From Saprospiraceae bacterium (GTDB lineage: Bacteria; Bacteroidota; Bacteroidia; Chitinophagales; Saprospiraceae): a DNA stretch of 64,000 nt. The stretch covers positions 110,210 to 174,209 of the forward strand of contig JAHDHQ010000007.1 in assembly GCA_020631235.1 (NCBI GenBank). The letters are read 5' to 3'. Made by a program: the position numbers and the translations under genes. Positions 62,008-64,000 of this stretch are shown here, one piece after another. Position 1 is the stretch's first letter. Each line of letters begins with the position of its first letter. The notes below the pieces were generated by a model. That model was not told where the DNA came from. It saw nothing but the letters and a program-made list of their open reading frames with translations, and ran no database searches.

Positions 62008-62838
62008 ATGAACAAAATATTTCAAATAAGAAATCTTTTCATTTTCGCAGCCTTAGCTTTCGTAGGTACTTCGTGCAACGATGAACCTTTAGTGAATAAG
62101 GCTGAAGATGATTTATTTTCTGTAGGAGGCACCATAGCAAATTATTCAAATGTAACAAATGGTGGTTTTTACAACTTAAAAGACAAAGAAAACACAACAG
62201 TCGGTTTTGAAATTTCTTCAGCAGGAGAACCAATAAATGGTATTACTGTTAAAAAATCATTTAATGGAGGTGACGAAGTAGAATACGGCACGTATAATGA
62301 TTTGCCAGCAACGCTAGATGTGTCTCTTGTTGAAGCAATAAGTGGCCTAGGAGTTGATCTGGAAGATGTATCGGTTGGAAATGAAGTTGTGTACACTTTT
62401 TATGATAGTTCCACTGGTGCAAAATTTGCTAAAAGTTTGACAGTGCAATGTAGTTGTCCATCTGATTTTGGAGGTATTTTTACTTATGAGTCAATAAGTT
62501 ATTGGTGTGTATCAGATACATCAGTTATGGATACGGTTGCAATTACTGGAATTGGTGGAGGATTGTATGAAATTGATAATTGGGACTTTGGTGCTTATGT
62601 ATCATGCTATCCAGAACCAATTACTGCAGGATTTGGAACATTGCAATTAAAGGATTTATGTGAAGAAATATCAGTGATTGGAGAAGATGGATATGGAGAT
62701 GGCTGGGCATGGACTATTGATGAAATTGCAGGTCGTGATATGACCGTTTCATGGTCTAATGATTACGGAGAGAATGGTACAGTTATAATTTCAAGATCAG
62801 AGGACCAAGGTGATTGGCCGCCTCTATTTACTAATTAG
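62008..62838 (+). CDS. Surface lipoprotein of unknown function in the SusCD operon
   Basis: 276 residues with a lipoprotein signal LAFVGTSC (Cys23) and an acidic stretch a few residues later (NDEPLVNKAEDD). The first half looks like a beta-sandwich (FEISSAGEPINGITVKKSF); the second half is rich in Gly, aromatic residues and cysteines (CSCPSDFGG, WCVSDTS, VSCYPE) and resembles the surface-exposed ligand-binding accessory lipoproteins of SusCD systems. No family was recognised with confidence. A strong terminator follows, closing the operon. Confidence 0.75.
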   Translation: MNKIFQIRNLFIFAALAFVGTSCNDEPLVNKAEDDLFSVGGTIANYSNVTNGGFYNLKDKENTTVGFEISSAGEPINGITVKKSFNGGDEVEYGTYNDLPATLDVSLVEAISGLGVDLEDVSVGNEVVYTFYDSSTGAKFAKSLTVQCSCPSDFGGIFTYESISYWCVSDTSVMDTVAITGIGGGLYEIDNWDFGAYVSCYPEPITAGFGTLQLKDLCEEISVIGEDGYGDGWAWTIDEIAGRDMTVSWSNDYGENGTVIISRSEDQGDWPPLFTN

Positions 62839-62860
62839 ATTTCAAGACAGTTTTCGAAGA

Positions 62861-62894
62861 AAAAAGAGGAGCATAGTAATGCTCCTCTTTTTTT
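62861..62894 (+). terminator. Rho-independent terminator of the SusCD operon
   Basis: 12-bp stem AAAGAGGAGCAT/ATGCTCCTCTTT (62863-62874 with 62879-62890), a 4-base loop and a T7 run. Confidence 0.93.
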
Positions 62895-62910
62895 ATCTTG
62901 TCATATTATA

Positions 62911-62918
62911 TATATTTG
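62911..62918 (+). promoter_or_regulatory. Putative -7 box of the Xer recombinase gene
   Basis: TATATTTG matches TAnnTTTG. The expected start site falls at or next to ATG 62923, so the mRNA might be leaderless; a promoter farther upstream is blocked by the terminator at 62861-62894. Confidence 0.35.
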
Positions 62919-62922
62919 TAAT

Positions 62923-63816
62923 ATGATTAAAGGTTTTGACAGTTTTGTGAATTACTTACAATTTGAAAAAAGGTATTCAAAGCACACCATTACTGCCTAC
63001 ACAAAAGATATAGATCAATTTAATGCTTACATTCAGAGCACCTTCAAAAACTTAAATGTAGAATTATATCGGCACCATCATCTCAGAGGTTGGATAGTCT
63101 TTTTGTTGCAAAATAATATTTCTGAAAAATCCATTAATCGGAAAATATCTTCTATAAAGACGTTCTTTAAATTTCTCAAACGTAAAGGAATTATAGCTTC
63201 AAATCCTACTTCTAAGATTTCCGCGCCGAAAATCCCCAAACGGGTTGCAGAATTCGTTCACGAATCTGAAATGGAGAAGGCCTTAGAAATTATAGACTGG
63301 GGAAAGAGCGATTTTGAGCATCTAAGGAATAAGCTGATTTTTTTCTTATTATATAGTGGAGGATTAAGACGATCTGAATTAATTAATGTTGAAGTCGCAG
63401 ATGTGGATCTAGAAAATAAGCAAGTTAAAGTACTTGGCAAGGGAGCTAAAGAACGCAGAGTTGCTATTTTACCCAGTATGACAAATCTATTAGAGGAATA
63501 CCTAGTACTCAGAAAAAAATTATTTGGAGCGGAAAATAAATACTTGTTTTTAACTGAGAAAGGAAAGCCCTTATATGCAAAGCTAGTTTACAACTTAGTC
63601 AAGAACAAGCTTTCTGCTGTGACAACCATTAAGAAAAAAAGTCCGCACACTTTGAGGCATTCTTTTGCCACTCACTTATCAAATAATGGAGCGGAAATAA
63701 ATGCCATCAAAGAACTCTTAGGGCACAGTAGTTTAGCAGCAACTCAGATATATACTCAAAACTCCATAAAACAGTTAAAGGAAGCCCACAAGTACCACCC
63801 AAGATCAAATGAATGA
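62923..63816 (+). CDS. XerC/XerD-type tyrosine recombinase
   Basis: 297 residues, the size of XerC/D. The N-terminal SAM-like domain (FVNYLQFEKRYSKHTITAYTKDIDQF) and the catalytic domain with LLYSGGLRRSELINVEV (first Arg), VLGKGAKERRV (Lys), SPHTLRHSFATHLSNNGA (His-Arg), LLGHSSLAATQIYTQNS (His and Tyr nucleophile) are intact. Such genes in this phylum usually resolve chromosome dimers. It stands next to a tRNA-Thr gene, as in many Bacteroidota, rather than next to phage genes. Confidence 0.9.
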   Translation: MIKGFDSFVNYLQFEKRYSKHTITAYTKDIDQFNAYIQSTFKNLNVELYRHHHLRGWIVFLLQNNISEKSINRKISSIKTFFKFLKRKGIIASNPTSKISAPKIPKRVAEFVHESEMEKALEIIDWGKSDFEHLRNKLIFFLLYSGGLRRSELINVEVADVDLENKQVKVLGKGAKERRVAILPSMTNLLEEYLVLRKKLFGAENKYLFLTEKGKPLYAKLVYNLVKNKLSAVTTIKKKSPHTLRHSFATHLSNNGAEINAIKELLGHSSLAATQIYTQNSIKQLKEAHKYHPRSNE

Positions 63817-63912
63817 TGAGTATTTTTGCACCAATAAAAACTTAAACACATATATTTTTTACTAATATTCCACAAAAAATAAATTTTTATTTCCTTTTAT
63901 TAGAAAAAACAC

Positions 63913-63920
63913 TAATTTTG
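63913..63920 (+). promoter_or_regulatory. Putative -7 box of the tRNA-Thr gene
   Basis: TAATTTTG matches TAnnTTTG exactly and lies 28 bases before the mature tRNA 5' end. No clear -33 TTG. Confidence 0.5.
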
Positions 63921-63948
63921 CAATCGCTTTTGAAGAATGGCGAGTTAT

Positions 63949-64000
63949 GCCGATGTAGCTCAGTTGGCCAGAGCAGCTGATTTGTAATCAGCGGGTCGGC
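63949..64000 (+). tRNA. tRNA-Thr(TGT), 3' part outside the window
   Basis: Acceptor arm GCCGATG, D arm GCTCAGTTGGCCAGAGC and anticodon arm GCTGA-TTTGTAA-TCAGC, with anticodon TGT, are complete. The T arm and 3' acceptor strand lie beyond the edge. Confidence 0.93.

Noticed and set aside
62923..63816. Tyrosine recombinase next to a tRNA as a genomic-island integrase
   Set aside because: Length and motifs are those of housekeeping XerC/D; no island genes or attachment repeats are visible and the recombinase-tRNA association is common in the phylum.

Overview
The window is AT-rich chromosomal DNA from a member of the Bacteroidota, most likely a Saprospiraceae/Lewinella-like marine or sludge bacterium. 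The evidence is the density of type IX secretion (T9SS) C-terminal sorting domains, a SusC/SusD pair, five TonB-linked receptors, Bacteroidota-only families (DUF5689, DUF5777, DUF2853, T9SS plug protein) and several exact copies of the Bacteroidota -7 promoter box (TAnnTTTG). Shine-Dalgarno sequences are not obvious. The genus is inference; the phylum is secure.

Layout. 1-5562: the 3' part of a giant repeat-built T9SS surface protein. 5.6-9.3 kb: bacilliredoxin, then a lipoprotein / beta-barrel / di-heme cytochrome operon and an aquaporin with altered filter residues. 9.3-15.5 kb (minus strand): a nucleotidyltransferase-like protein, HlyD and TolC efflux parts, a T9SS plug protein and a sterol-desaturase-family enzyme. 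15.5-23.8 kb (minus): a housekeeping block, groEL, groES, secG, a TPR protein, lptE, a sigma-54 activator, miaB, a DUF2853 protein and a thiolase. 24-31.4 kb: a TPR/TonB-C protein, a TonB receptor with a Cys-Cys plug motif, and a T9SS Asp-box propeller protein. 31.4-39.2 kb: a minus-strand secreted nuclease/phosphatase, PIF1-like helicase and 42-residue membrane peptide, divergent from a TonB receptor and DUF5689 lipoprotein, then a TrmN6-like methyltransferase. 39.2-41.3 kb: a small DNA-binding protein, alanine dehydrogenase and a 597-bp gene-free region rich in regulatory signals. 41.3-43.6 kb: porin, FMN-binding protein and ferritin. 43.8-51.6 kb: a VWA protein, a short paralogue of its first domain, a TonB receptor, DUF2141 and TPR proteins and a LytS/LytTR two-component pair. 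51.6-55.8 kb (minus): heme-binding protein, LpxB, membrane protein, SurE, Psd and CdsA (envelope lipids). 55.8-64 kb: PdxJ, SusC, SusD, two unrecognised exported proteins, a Xer recombinase and the start of tRNA-Thr(TGT).

The most unusual items are these: (i) a near-perfect sigma-54 promoter in the 40.7-41.3 kb gap that reads into a strong terminator about 60 bases later, with only a five-codon ORF between; (ii) a porin-flavoprotein-ferritin locus with a palindrome over its likely start site; (iii) a possible extracellular nucleic-acid/phosphoester scavenging locus (nuclease, TonB receptor, DUF5689 lipoprotein); (iv) a possible three-way-junction RNA leader ending one base before a TonB receptor start codon; and (v) an envelope operon with a VWA protein carrying a receptor-plug-like segment. 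No CRISPR array, insertion sequence or prophage was seen.
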